DNA of 64,000 nt from Rugamonas aquatica (GTDB taxonomy: Bacteria; Pseudomonadota; Gammaproteobacteria; Burkholderiales; Burkholderiaceae_D). The notes under the pieces were generated by a model. The model did no database searches and had not been told where the DNA came from. It saw only the letters and a program-made list of their open reading frames with translations. A program made the translations under genes and the position numbers. The stretch is taken from NCBI RefSeq assembly GCF_009380215.1, contig NZ_WHUG01000018.1:1-64000 (forward strand), given 5' to 3'. This document shows, piece by piece, positions 1 through 8,406 of this stretch (position 1 is its first letter; every line of letters begins with the position of its first letter).

Positions 1-114
1 GCCCAGCGCGCCCCGGCCGTGGCCGCGCGCCCGGCGGCGGCAGCCGCCAAGCCGGCCGCGCCCAAGAAGCTGAGCTCGGCCCCGGCCGCCGGCGATGAAT
101 GGGAAGAGTTCTAA
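1..114 (+). CDS. Methyl-accepting chemotaxis protein, C-terminal fragment
   Basis: Only the last 37 codons are present; the gene enters from the left edge. The reading frame is an Ala/Pro/Lys-rich tail of low complexity ending in DEWEEF. The final xWxxF pentapeptide (EWEEF) is the known C-terminal docking site that tethers CheR, and CheB, to high-abundance chemoreceptors through a flexible linker. Its position directly before cheR fits this reading. The ligand-binding and signalling domains lie outside the window, so the receptor class and ligand cannot be told. Confidence 0.8.
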   Translation, partial: AQRAPAVAARPAAAAAKPAAPKKLSSAPAAGDEWEEF

Positions 115-123
115 ACGTCGGCT

Positions 124-186
124 CGTCGTTCCCGCGCAGGCGGGAACCCATACTCAGCATGGATTCCCGCCTGCGCGGGAATGACG
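124..186. repeat. REP-like palindromic repeat, copy 1
   Basis: Two perfect 18-base arms (129-146 and 164-181) flank a 17-base spacer, and the pairing extends outward through CGTCG/TGACG. The right half is nearly identical to the element at 49793-49866, so this is a dispersed repeat family. It starts ten bases after the receptor stop codon, and the RNA hairpin could also act as a 3' end stabiliser or weak terminator. Confidence 0.8.
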
Positions 187-230
187 GCGACGCGGGCATT
201 GTTAGTAGTTACAGATAAGAGGTTTAACAT

Positions 231-1100
231 ATGCCGCAAACCAAAGACACCGTCAAAGAGTTTGATTTCAACGCCAAGGACTTCGAACGCGTCCGCGGCC
301 TGATCTACAAACGGGCCGGCATCTCGCTGGCCGACAGCAAGCAAGAGATGGTGTACAGCCGCCTGGCGCGGCGTTTGCGCGCCACCGGCATCGCCTCCTT
401 CGCCAAGTACCTGGACGATCTGGAGGCCGGCCGCCTGGGCGAGGAATGGGAGTCGTTCACCAACGCGCTGACCACCAACCTGACCTCGTTCTTCCGCGAA
501 GCCCACCATTTCCCCTTGTTGGCCGAGCACATCAAGCACAAGCGCGAACCGATCACCATCTGGTGCTCGGCCAGCTCGACCGGCGAAGAACCGTATTCGA
601 TCGCCATGACCGTGTGCGAAGCGTTCAACACGCTCACGCCCAACTGCCACATCATCGCCACCGACATCGACACCAATGTGCTGGCCACGGCCGCCAACGG
701 CGTCTATTCGATGGACCGGCTGGACAAGATGTCGCCCGAGCGCTCGCGCCGCTTCTTCCTGAAAGGCAAGGGCGACCGCGAAGGCATGGCCCGCGTGCGG
801 CCCGAGCTGCGCAATATGATCACCTTCAAGCAGCTCAACCTGCTGGCCGACGGCTGGCCGATCAGCGGCCAGTTCGACGTGATCTTTTGCCGTAACGTCA
901 TGATTTACTTTGACAAAGCCACACAGCGTAAAATCCTGTCCCGCTTTGTCCCATTGATGAAACCGGACGCCCTGCTGTTTGCGGGCCATTCGGAGAATTT
1001 CCTCTACGTGTCGGAGTCGCTCAAACTACGCGGCAAGACGGTGTATGAGCTGGACGAACAACACCGTGGCGCTGCCCAAAAAGCATCGCAACGCACATGA
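231..1100 (+). CDS. cheR: CheR chemotaxis protein methyltransferase
   Basis: CheR transfers methyl groups from S-adenosylmethionine to glutamates of chemoreceptors, setting the adaptation level of the cytoplasmic signalling array. The 289-residue protein has the family length: a small helical N-terminal domain (about 1-85, with YSRLARRLR) and a Rossmann-type SAM domain containing the glycine-poor motif SSTGEEPYS and the FCRNVMIYF segment. It follows a receptor gene and starts the run cheR-cheD-cheB. The ATG sits close behind AGAGGTTTAAC. It docks on the receptor tail described at the left edge. Confidence 0.97.
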   Translation: MPQTKDTVKEFDFNAKDFERVRGLIYKRAGISLADSKQEMVYSRLARRLRATGIASFAKYLDDLEAGRLGEEWESFTNALTTNLTSFFREAHHFPLLAEHIKHKREPITIWCSASSTGEEPYSIAMTVCEAFNTLTPNCHIIATDIDTNVLATAANGVYSMDRLDKMSPERSRRFFLKGKGDREGMARVRPELRNMITFKQLNLLADGWPISGQFDVIFCRNVMIYFDKATQRKILSRFVPLMKPDALLFAGHSENFLYVSESLKLRGKTVYELDEQHRGAAQKASQRT

Positions 1101-1109
1101 GAGTAAAAC

Positions 1110-1709
1110 ATGGACCTCGAACAATTTGCCACGAACGTTTATTACGATAGAACGTTCGACTGCGAAGCCGCCAAGATACTGCCGGGCGAGTACTACTTCA
1201 CCAACAAGGATATGTTGATCGTGACGGTGCTCGGCTCCTGCGTGTCGGCCTGCATCCGCGACCGCGTGACCGGCCTGGGCGGCATGAACCACTTCATGCT
1301 GCCCGACGGCGGCGGCGACAACGGCAGCCCGGTGTCGGCCTCGGCCCGTTACGGCACCTACGCGATGGAGATCCTGATCAACGACCTGCTCAAGGCCGGC
1401 GCCAAGCGCGAGAACATGGAAGCCAAGGTGTTCGGCGGCGGCGCCGTATTGAAAGGCTTCACCGCCATCAACGTCGGCGAACGCAACGCGGCCTTCGTGC
1501 TGAACTTCCTCAAGGTCGAGAAAATCCGCGTGGTGGCCGAAGACTTGAACGACATCCACCCGCGCAAGGTGTACTTCTTCCCGCGCACCGGCAAGGTGCT
1601 GGTCAAGAAACTGATGCAGACCCATAACGACACGCTGGCCAAGCGCGAAATCGAGTACGCCAGCCGTCTGAAGAAAGCGCCGGTGGGTGGCGATATCGAT
1701 CTGTTTTAA
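1110..1709 (+). CDS. cheD: CheD chemoreceptor glutamine deamidase
   Basis: CheD hydrolyses specific receptor glutamines to glutamates, creating methylation sites for CheR, and in other bacteria also works with the CheC phosphatase. The 199-residue protein carries the family signature LGSCVSACIRD followed by GLGGMNHFMLP, giving the catalytic Cys44 and His61. It begins nine bases after cheR behind a GAGAGTAAAAC leader, so the two are co-transcribed. No cheC is visible here; cheZ further down supplies the CheY phosphatase instead. Confidence 0.96.
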   Translation: MDLEQFATNVYYDRTFDCEAAKILPGEYYFTNKDMLIVTVLGSCVSACIRDRVTGLGGMNHFMLPDGGGDNGSPVSASARYGTYAMEILINDLLKAGAKRENMEAKVFGGGAVLKGFTAINVGERNAAFVLNFLKVEKIRVVAEDLNDIHPRKVYFFPRTGKVLVKKLMQTHNDTLAKREIEYASRLKKAPVGGDIDLF

Positions 1710-1748
1710 TGTAAGTAGTGGGGCCTTTTGCCCGGAAAGTAGCTTTTT

Positions 1749-2819
1749 ATGAAGATCAAAGTCCTGATCGTCGACGATTCCGCGCTGATCCGCAGCGTGA
1801 TGAGCGAGATTATCAACAGCCAGCCCGACATGGAAGTGGTGGGCGTCGCCCCCGACCCGCTGGTCGCGCGCGAGCTGATCAAGCAAACCAACCCCGACGT
1901 GCTGACGCTGGACGTCGAGATGCCGAAAATGGACGGCCTGGATTTCCTGGAAAAACTGATGCGCCTGCGACCGATGCCGGTGGTGATGGTGTCTTCGCTG
2001 ACCGAGCGCGGCTCCGAGATCACCATGCGCGCGCTGGAACTGGGCGCGGTCGACTTCGTCACCAAGCCGAAGATCTCGATCCAGGCCGGCATGCGCGAGT
2101 ACACCGACCTGATCACCGACAAGATCCGCGCTGCCTCCAAGGCGCGCGTGCGCGCCCGCACCCTGCCGCAGCCGGGCGCCGAAGGCCAGGCGCCGTTGCC
2201 GCAGCTGCGCAATCCGCTGACCTCGTCGGAAAAACTGATCATCATCGGCGCCTCCACCGGCGGCACCGAGGCGATCCGCGAATTCCTGATGCAGATGCCG
2301 TCCGACTGTCCGGGCATCCTGATCACCCAGCACATGCCGGAAGGCTTTACGCGCTCCTTCGCCAAGCGCCTCGATTCGCTGTGCAAGATCTCGGTGCAGG
2401 AAGCGGCCGGCAACGAGCGGGTGCTGCCGGGCCACGCCTACATCGCCCCCGGCCACTCGCACCTGTACCTGACCCGCAGCGGCGCCAACTACATGACCAA
2501 GATCGACCAGGCCGAGCCGGTCAACCGCCACCGGCCGTCGGTCGACGTGCTGTTCCGTTCGGCCGCGCAGTGCGCCGGTAAAAACGCGGTTGGGGTTATC
2601 CTGACCGGCATGGGCAAGGATGGCGCGGCCGGCATGCTGGAGATGAAGGGCGCCGGCGCGTATAATTTTGCCCAGGACGAGGCCAGTTGCGTGGTGTTCG
2701 GCATGCCGCGCGAGGCGATCGCGGTCGGCGCCGCCCACGAAGTGGGGGCCTTGCAGGCGCTGCCGGGCATGGTGCTGGGCTATCTGGCGGCCCACGGCAT
2801 GCGCGCATTGCGCGTATGA
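1749..2819 (+). CDS. cheB: CheB receptor methylesterase/deamidase response regulator
   Basis: CheB removes receptor methyl groups when phosphorylated by CheA, opposing CheR. The 356-residue protein has an N-terminal receiver domain with Asp10 and phospho-acceptor Asp55 (LTLDVEMP), a linker near 130-160, and the methylesterase domain. The catalytic triad is visible as Ser169 in GASTGG, His195 in QHMPEG and Asp291 in GMGKDG. It follows cheD by 39 bases in the same operon. Length and motifs are those of the standard family. Confidence 0.97.
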   Translation: MKIKVLIVDDSALIRSVMSEIINSQPDMEVVGVAPDPLVARELIKQTNPDVLTLDVEMPKMDGLDFLEKLMRLRPMPVVMVSSLTERGSEITMRALELGAVDFVTKPKISIQAGMREYTDLITDKIRAASKARVRARTLPQPGAEGQAPLPQLRNPLTSSEKLIIIGASTGGTEAIREFLMQMPSDCPGILITQHMPEGFTRSFAKRLDSLCKISVQEAAGNERVLPGHAYIAPGHSHLYLTRSGANYMTKIDQAEPVNRHRPSVDVLFRSAAQCAGKNAVGVILTGMGKDGAAGMLEMKGAGAYNFAQDEASCVVFGMPREAIAVGAAHEVGALQALPGMVLGYLAAHGMRALRV

Positions 2820-2962
2820 CGGGAGCAAATCCGCTTTAAATCGTCAAGTGTGACGTTTTACTGCTACTTTGTTCGCCTTAAAGCAACGAAAATGCTATCC
2901 TACAACTTGCTGGCAATTGTAGACACTATTAACAACCGCGTAGAGAAACAACGGAGTAATTC

Positions 2963-3352
2963 ATGGCTGATCCAAAGATGAAATTTTTAGTCGTTGACGA
3001 TTTTTCGACGATGCGCCGCATTGTCCGGAATCTGTTGAAGGAACTGGGTTATGCCAATGTCGACGAGGCAGAGGACGGCGTGATGGCGCTGGCGAAGCTG
3101 CGTGCCGAATCGTTCGACTTCGTCGTGTCCGACTGGAACATGCCGAACATGGACGGCTTGACGATGTTGCAAAACATTCGTGCCGATCCTGCGCTGGCCA
3201 AGCTGCCGGTATTGATGGTGACGGCAGAAGCCAAGAAGGAAAACATCATCGCGGCGGCCCAGGCCGGCGCCAATGGCTACGTGGTCAAGCCCTTCACCGC
3301 TGCAACGCTGGATGAAAAACTGAACAAGATCTTCGAGAAACTCGGAGCTTGA
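2963..3352 (+). CDS. cheY: CheY chemotaxis response regulator
   Basis: CheY-phosphate diffuses from the receptor array to the flagellar switch. This is a stand-alone receiver of 129 residues with the acidic pair Asp12/Asp13, phospho-acceptor Asp57 (VSDWNMP), Thr87 in VTAEAKK and Lys109 in VVKPF. The DFSTMRRIVRNLLKELG helix is typical of true CheY. A 143-base gap separates it from cheB and contains AT-richer sequence, so it may have its own promoter, but I could not place one firmly. AACGGAG lies seven bases before the ATG. The stop overlaps the cheZ start. Confidence 0.97.
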   Translation: MADPKMKFLVVDDFSTMRRIVRNLLKELGYANVDEAEDGVMALAKLRAESFDFVVSDWNMPNMDGLTMLQNIRADPALAKLPVLMVTAEAKKENIIAAAQAGANGYVVKPFTAATLDEKLNKIFEKLGA

Positions 3353-4002
3353 TGATGGTTGAGCAACAAAACGGCGCCATCGCAGGCACTGCGGTGGAGC
3401 CGAATGAGGAGTTTTTGTCGCGTATCGGCCACATGACGCGGGCCTTGCATGAAAGCCTGCGTGGCCTGGGGCTGGATAAATTGATAGAGAAGGCGGCTTC
3501 GGACATCCCCGACGCCCGTGACCGCCTTGATTATGTGGCGCGGCTCAGCGAAGACGCGGCGCAGAAAGTGTTGAACGCCACCGACGCCGCCAGTCCCTTG
3601 CAGGACCAGATCGCCGGCGACGCCAAGCAGCTGAGCGCTTCCTGGAACGGCTTGCTGGCCGGCGACGCTTCCGACGCGCAATGGCGCGCGCTGGCGCAGC
3701 AGACCATCGCCGCGCTGGAAGGCGCCACGGCCGGCACCTCGCAGACCAAGGCGCATCTGATGGACATCATGATGGCGCAGGACTTCCAGGATCTGACCGG
3801 GCAAGTGATCAAGAAAGTCACCTCGATCGCGCAAAACCTTGAAAAGCAGCTGGTGCAGATGCTGATCGACTTTGCGCCTGAACAGATGAAGAAGGAAATC
3901 GACAACGGCTTGCTGAACGGACCGCAGATCGATCCGACCCGCGAGAACGTGGTGGCTGACCAGGAGCAGGTGGACGACTTGCTGGATAGTCTGGGCTTCT
4001 GA
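3352..4002 (+). CDS. cheZ: CheZ protein phosphatase of CheY-P
   Basis: CheZ accelerates dephosphorylation of CheY-P, ending the tumble signal. The protein is about 216 residues and mostly helical. The motif MAQDFQDLTGQVIKKV contains the Asp and the catalytic Gln of the family. The C-terminus VDDLLDSLGF is the peptide that clamps CheY. The ATG at 3352 overlaps the cheY stop; a second ATG at 3355 has better spacing (seven bases) from GGAG at 3344-3347 and may be the real start. Translational coupling to cheY fits the two products acting on each other. Confidence 0.94.
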   Translation: MMVEQQNGAIAGTAVEPNEEFLSRIGHMTRALHESLRGLGLDKLIEKAASDIPDARDRLDYVARLSEDAAQKVLNATDAASPLQDQIAGDAKQLSASWNGLLAGDASDAQWRALAQQTIAALEGATAGTSQTKAHLMDIMMAQDFQDLTGQVIKKVTSIAQNLEKQLVQMLIDFAPEQMKKEIDNGLLNGPQIDPTRENVVADQEQVDDLLDSLGF

Positions 4003-4047
4003 TCTGTATCGGCCCGTTCGCCGCGGGCCTCCTCCCATACGAGCATC

Positions 4048-5256
4048 ATGCATCAGACCAATTTTCTCGTTCGTGAGCCGCTGCTGGATCCCAAGCAGCG
4101 GGTGGTTGGGTATGAGATCTGCTGGCAGCGGCAGGGCGCGGCGCCGTCCTCGCCCGCCGAGCTGGAGGCGCTGGTCGCCTTCGTCGCCGGCCAGGTGCTG
4201 GATGCCGACGGCAACTGGGCGCTGCGCGACAAAATCCTTTTCCTCGAAGCGGTGCCTGCCATGCTGTCGACCGATGCCTTGCATCAGTTGCCGCCGGAAC
4301 GCACCGTCCTCTCGATCAAGACTTCCGAACTGGCCCGTCCCGACACGCTGGCGGCCGTGCAGGCGCTGCGCGCCGGTGGCGTCGGCATCCTGCTGCGCGA
4401 GGCCGACCTGGCCCGCATCGGCAACCGCCTGCCGACCATTGCCTCCTATGTTGAAGTGCGCTTTTCCGGCGCCGACGTCGGCACCCAGGCGCGCGCCTAT
4501 GCCGCGTTGAAGCAGTCGGCAGTGGGCATGGTGGCGCGGCCGGTCAGCAACTGGGCCGACTTCGACGCCTGCGCCGCGCTGGGGCTGAACGCCTTCGTCG
4601 GCAAGCTGCACCTGACGCCCCGTCCCAGCACCGACAGCAAGGGCTTGAATCCGGCCCAGGCCATCATCATGCAGCTGATGCAGATGGTGCGGCAGAACGC
4701 CGACATCGTCCAGCTGGAGGCGGTGCTCAAGCGCGACGCCACGCTGTCGTACAAGCTGCTGCGCTTCATCAACTCGGCCGGTTTCGGCGCCGGGCGCGAG
4801 ATCCAGTCGCTGCGCCAGGCGCTGACCCTGCTGGGCTACACGCCGCTGTACCGCTGGCTGACCTTGCTGCTGGCCACGGCCAGCACGTCGGGCTATTCGC
4901 CGGTGCTGCTGGAGACGGCGGTGGTGCGCGGCCGCCTGGCCGAGCTGCTGGCGGTCGGTGCGCTGGGCAAGAGCGAGGCGGAAAACGTCTTCGTGGCGGG
5001 CATGTTCTCGCTGCTGGACCGGCTGCTGGGCATCAGCATGCAGGAAGTGCTGGCCAACATCCAGCTGTCCGACGACGTGGTGGCGGCGCTGCTGACGCGC
5101 AGCGGCAAGTACGGGCCGTATCTGGCGCTGGCCGAGGCTTGCGAACTCAATTCCGACCTGGTGGCCTCGCTGGCCGCCTCCCTCAAGCTGAGCCCGGAAG
5201 ACGTCAACCAGGCCCACCTGTCCGCGCTGGCCTGGGCGCAAAACGTCGCCGCCTGA
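4048..5256 (+). CDS. EAL-HDOD signalling protein with degenerate EAL domain
   Basis: The 402-residue protein has the YuxH-like architecture: an EAL-type fold (about 1-200) followed by an HDOD domain (about 200-395, with SYKLLRFINSAGF and LRQALTLLG). The diagnostic EAL motif is replaced by GYEICWQR, and the metal-binding acidic residues expected later in a c-di-GMP phosphodiesterase are not evident. It is therefore probably an enzymatically dead scaffold or sensor. It lies 45 bases after cheZ on the same strand, suggesting a link between chemotaxis and second-messenger signalling. The partner is unknown. Confidence 0.85.
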   Translation: MHQTNFLVREPLLDPKQRVVGYEICWQRQGAAPSSPAELEALVAFVAGQVLDADGNWALRDKILFLEAVPAMLSTDALHQLPPERTVLSIKTSELARPDTLAAVQALRAGGVGILLREADLARIGNRLPTIASYVEVRFSGADVGTQARAYAALKQSAVGMVARPVSNWADFDACAALGLNAFVGKLHLTPRPSTDSKGLNPAQAIIMQLMQMVRQNADIVQLEAVLKRDATLSYKLLRFINSAGFGAGREIQSLRQALTLLGYTPLYRWLTLLLATASTSGYSPVLLETAVVRGRLAELLAVGALGKSEAENVFVAGMFSLLDRLLGISMQEVLANIQLSDDVVAALLTRSGKYGPYLALAEACELNSDLVASLAASLKLSPEDVNQAHLSALAWAQNVAA

Positions 5257-5324
5257 GCCGTCTCCGGCGGTTCGATTGCCGCGGCCCGGGCGCAGCGGCC
5301 CAGGCGCGGCGTTAAAGCACAGCC

Positions 5325-6164
5325 TTAAATTTCCAGATTGTCGATCAAACGCGTCGAGCCCAGCTTGGCGGCGGCCAGCACCACCAGCGGCGTGCCTTGC
5401 GCCAAATCGCCGGCGCTTGGCGGTTGCAGGTCGATGCGCTTGCGGATCGAGATGTAGTCCGGCTTCCAGCCGCGCTGGGCCAGATCGTCCATCGCCTTGT
5501 GCTCCAGCTGGAAGATGTCCAGATGGCCGGAGCGCACTTCGGCCGCGACCGAGTTCAGGCTCTGGTACAGGGCCGGCGCTTCGGCGCGCTCGGCCGGCGA
5601 CAAGTACATATTGCGCGACGACAGCGCCAGGCCGTCGTCGGCGCGGTAGGTTTCGGCGGCGATGATCTCGGTCGGCAGCGCGAACTGGCGGCTCATGTTA
5701 CGCACGATCATCAGCTGCTGGTAATCCTTCTTGCCGAACACGGCCACGCGCGGCTGCACGCAGGAGAACAGCTTGAGCACCACCGTGGTCACGCCGGTGA
5801 AGAAGCCCGGGCGGAACTCGCCCTCCAGCGTGTTGCCCAGGTCGTCCGGCGGACGCACGCGGAATTCCTGCGGCTCCGGGTACAAATCCTTCTCGGTCGG
5901 CGCGAACAGCACATACACGCCTTCCTTCTCCAGCTTCTCGACGTCGGCCTGGAAGGTGCGCGGGTATTTGTCGAAATCCTCGTTCGGGCCGAACTGCAGG
6001 CGGTTGACGAAGATCGACGCCACCACCGGGTCGCCGTGCTTGCGCGCCAGGCGCATCAGGGACAGGTGGCCCTCGTGCAGATTGCCCATGGTCGGGACGA
6101 AAGCGGTGCGCAGTTGGCCGCTGAGTTGGTCGCGCAGTTCTTCTATGGAGGTGACGATTTTCAT
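5325..6164 (-). CDS. panC: Pantothenate synthetase (pantoate--beta-alanine ligase)
   Basis: PanC joins pantoate and beta-alanine with ATP to make pantothenate, the precursor of coenzyme A. The 279-residue length is typical. The nucleotidyltransferase signature PTMGNLHEGH (His30, His33) sits near the N-terminus, FGKKDYQQL mid-protein and LSSRNMYLS beyond it as the KMSKS-like loop region. It lies 45 bases downstream of scpA on the same strand, a cluster seen in many Burkholderiales. No panB or panD is present here. Confidence 0.97.
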   Translation of the reverse strand: MKIVTSIEELRDQLSGQLRTAFVPTMGNLHEGHLSLMRLARKHGDPVVASIFVNRLQFGPNEDFDKYPRTFQADVEKLEKEGVYVLFAPTEKDLYPEPQEFRVRPPDDLGNTLEGEFRPGFFTGVTTVVLKLFSCVQPRVAVFGKKDYQQLMIVRNMSRQFALPTEIIAAETYRADDGLALSSRNMYLSPAERAEAPALYQSLNSVAAEVRSGHLDIFQLEHKAMDDLAQRGWKPDYISIRKRIDLQPPSAGDLAQGTPLVVLAAAKLGSTRLIDNLEI

Positions 6165-6209
6165 GACATGGTCGCTATGAGCGTAATGGGAATTCAGGGG
6201 CGCCTGCCG

Positions 6210-7130
6210 TCAGGCGGGCGAGTAGGCCAGCCGCACGTAAATGGGCGCAAACGGTTCGGCCTGGGTAATTTCGATCAGCGTTTCCTTGGCCAGCTCCAGC
6301 AGCGCGACAAAGTTCACCACCACCACCGGCACGCCGCCGGCGCCGTCGAACAGGTCGGCGAACTCGACGAAGCGGCTCGATTGCAGGCGGCGCAGGATGC
6401 CGGTCATGTGCTCGCGCACCGACAGTTCCTCGCGGCTGATCTTGTGGTGCTGGGTCAGCTTGGCGCGCTTGAGCACGTCCAGCCAGGCTTGCTGCAAGTC
6501 GATCGGCTCCACGTCCGGCCAGGTCGGCACCAGGCTTTGCTCGATGAAGATCTGGGTGCGGACGAAGTCGCGGTCCAGCTGCGGGATCGTGTTCAGGTCG
6601 TAGGCGGCCAGCTTGATCTGCTCGTACTCCAGCAGACGGCGCACCAGCTCGGCGCGCGGGTCGTCGCTCTCGATGTCGAGCTCGGACTGGCGCTGCGGCA
6701 GCAGCATGCGCGATTTAATCTCGATCAGCATGGCCGCCATCAGCAGGTACTCGGCGGCCAGTTCCAGGTTGGACAGGCGGATCTGGTCGACATATTTCAG
6801 GTATTGCAGCGTCAGCTGCGCCATCGGGATGTCGAGGATGTTGAAGTTTTGCTTGCGGATCAGGTAGAGCAGCAAGTCCAGCGGGCCTTCGAAGGCTTCG
6901 AGGAAGATTTCCAGCGCGTCGGGCGGGATGTACAGATCGTTGGGCAGCTTGAGCAGCGGCTCGCCGTACAGGCGGGCGAGGGCGGCCACCTCGGTGGTGA
7001 CGGCCACCGCCTCGACCGCAGCGGCCGCCGTGGCCAGCTCCGCCGCCTCGGGCGATGGCTGTGCCGCTGCCTCGGCGAGGACGCCGTCGGCTGCTGGCGG
7101 CTGGACTTCAGCCATATCGTCTGGCAACAT
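6210..7130 (-). CDS. scpA: Segregation and condensation protein A
   Basis: ScpA is the kleisin subunit that bridges the SMC ATPase heads in bacterial condensin, acting with ScpB in chromosome compaction. The 306-residue protein has an Ala/Pro-rich N-terminal extension (about 1-60), the conserved start FEGPLDLLLYLIRKQNFNI, and an ADLF/ALLELAKE C-terminal winged-helix region. The extension makes it longer than Firmicute ScpA, which is common in betaproteobacteria. It sits between the DUF3460 gene (20 bases upstream) and panC. No scpB is visible. Confidence 0.93.
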   Translation of the reverse strand: MLPDDMAEVQPPAADGVLAEAAAQPSPEAAELATAAAAVEAVAVTTEVAALARLYGEPLLKLPNDLYIPPDALEIFLEAFEGPLDLLLYLIRKQNFNILDIPMAQLTLQYLKYVDQIRLSNLELAAEYLLMAAMLIEIKSRMLLPQRQSELDIESDDPRAELVRRLLEYEQIKLAAYDLNTIPQLDRDFVRTQIFIEQSLVPTWPDVEPIDLQQAWLDVLKRAKLTQHHKISREELSVREHMTGILRRLQSSRFVEFADLFDGAGGVPVVVVNFVALLELAKETLIEITQAEPFAPIYVRLAYSPA

Positions 7131-7150
7131 GCTTGCCGCCCCGGGGGTGC

Positions 7151-7360
7151 TTAGACCTTGTTCTGGTAGACGTAAGCTTGTTGCTTGATGGCCGATTTCA
7201 GCTGGCGCTCCTGCTCATCCAGCGATACCGGCGGACGATCCCAAAGCAGTGCGCGGCCTTGTTGCTGGCCAGCTTCCATGCCCGGGTTCTTTTCCTTCAG
7301 CGCCTTGATGAACAGGGTGTGCTCGGATTCGTACATCGAATGTTGTTTAGAGAGTTTCAT
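7151..7360 (-). CDS. DUF3460 family small protein
   Basis: A 69-residue hydrophilic protein starting MKLSKQHSMYESEHTLFIK with a conserved GRALLWDRPP segment. I recognise the DUF3460 family, which is found beside scpA/panC in betaproteobacteria; its function is not known. It has no signal peptide or membrane segment and is the first gene of the leftward group with scpA and panC. The Shine-Dalgarno sequence is weak (AGAAAAT). Confidence 0.85.
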   Translation of the reverse strand: MKLSKQHSMYESEHTLFIKALKEKNPGMEAGQQQGRALLWDRPPVSLDEQERQLKSAIKQQAYVYQNKV

Positions 7361-7506
7361 ATTTTCTAAGTGGGTGGATCAGCAACGGGTATTTTACCGC
7401 GCCGCGGCGGCTGGGCGCTAATGCTATCGCTCGCCGCCAGCGGGAAATGGCGGAATCGGCTATGCTCAAGTTGCAATATTGCATAGTTTCCACGTAAAAA
7501 TACCCG

Positions 7507-8406
7507 ATGAGCACCCGTCTGACGCCCCGCACCGTATTCCTGCTGACCCTGCCGCCGCTGCTGTGGGCCGGCAACTCGATCGTCGGCCGGCTGGTGCACG
7601 ACCAGCTGCCGCCGGTGCTGTTGAACCTGTTGCGCTGGGCGATCGCGTTCGTGTTGCTGTGGCCGCTGGCCGGGCCGGTGTTCCGGCGCGAGGCCGGCCT
7701 GTGGCGCCACTGGAAGCAGTACGCGCTGCTGGGCCTGTTCGGCATCGGTCTGTACAACACGCTGCAATACATGGCGCTGCAAACCTCGACGCCGATCAAC
7801 GTCACGCTGGTCGCCTCCGGCATGCCGGTGTGGATGATGCTGACCGGCTGGCTGTTCTTCGGCGTGCCGGTCAGCCGGCGCCAGGTGGCCGGCGCCGCGC
7901 TGTCGATCGCCGGCGTGCTGCTGGTGCTGGCGCGCGGCGAATGGCGCCACGTGCTGGAACTGCGGCTGGTGGCGGGCGACCTGTTCATGATACTGGCCAC
8001 CATCGCCTGGTCGTTCTACAGCTGGCTGCTGATGCGGGTGCGCGAACCGGCCGCGCTGCGCGCCGACTGGGCAGGCTTCCTGCTGGCGCAGGTGGCGTTC
8101 GGCGTGCTGTGCTCGGGCGGCTTCGCGCTGGGCGAGCAGGCGCTGGGCGCGGCGCCGGTGCAATGGAGCTGGACGCTGGCGGCGGCGCTGCTGTACGTGG
8201 CGGTGGGGCCGGCGGTGATCGCCTTCCGCTGCTGGGGCGAGGGCGTGCAGGCGGCCGGGCCGTCGATCGGCGCCTTCTTCGTCAACCTGACGCCCTTGTT
8301 CACGGCCGTGCTGTCGTCGGCCTTCCTGGGCGAGGCGCCGCACGGCTACCATGCGGCGGCGTTCGCGCTGATCGTGGCCGGCATCGTGGTGTCGGCGCGG
8401 CGATGA
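7507..8406 (+). CDS. EamA/DMT-superfamily permease
   Basis: The 299-residue inner-membrane protein has about ten hydrophobic helices in two EamA repeats (roughly 1-140 and 150-299), the layout of drug/metabolite exporters such as RhaT or YdcZ relatives. The WAGNSIVGRLV segment in helix 1 and TPINVTLVASGMPVWMM in the first repeat are typical. The substrate cannot be predicted. The stop codon directly abuts the stop of the convergent LysR gene with no bases between, so the two 3' ends share whatever termination exists. Confidence 0.88.
   Translation: MSTRLTPRTVFLLTLPPLLWAGNSIVGRLVHDQLPPVLLNLLRWAIAFVLLWPLAGPVFRREAGLWRHWKQYALLGLFGIGLYNTLQYMALQTSTPINVTLVASGMPVWMMLTGWLFFGVPVSRRQVAGAALSIAGVLLVLARGEWRHVLELRLVAGDLFMILATIAWSFYSWLLMRVREPAALRADWAGFLLAQVAFGVLCSGGFALGEQALGAAPVQWSWTLAAALLYVAVGPAVIAFRCWGEGVQAAGPSIGAFFVNLTPLFTAVLSSAFLGEAPHGYHAAAFALIVAGIVVSARR

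Noticed and set aside
1026..2828. 600-codon open frame on the minus strand across cheD and cheB
   Set aside because: It is the antisense shadow of well-supported GC-rich genes, with His/Arg/Gln-biased composition and no family motif.
2879..2900. Possible flagellar sigma-28 promoter before cheY (TAAAG ... GCTATCC)
   Set aside because: The -10 part fits the GCCGATAA consensus poorly and the spacing is short, so it was not listed as a feature.
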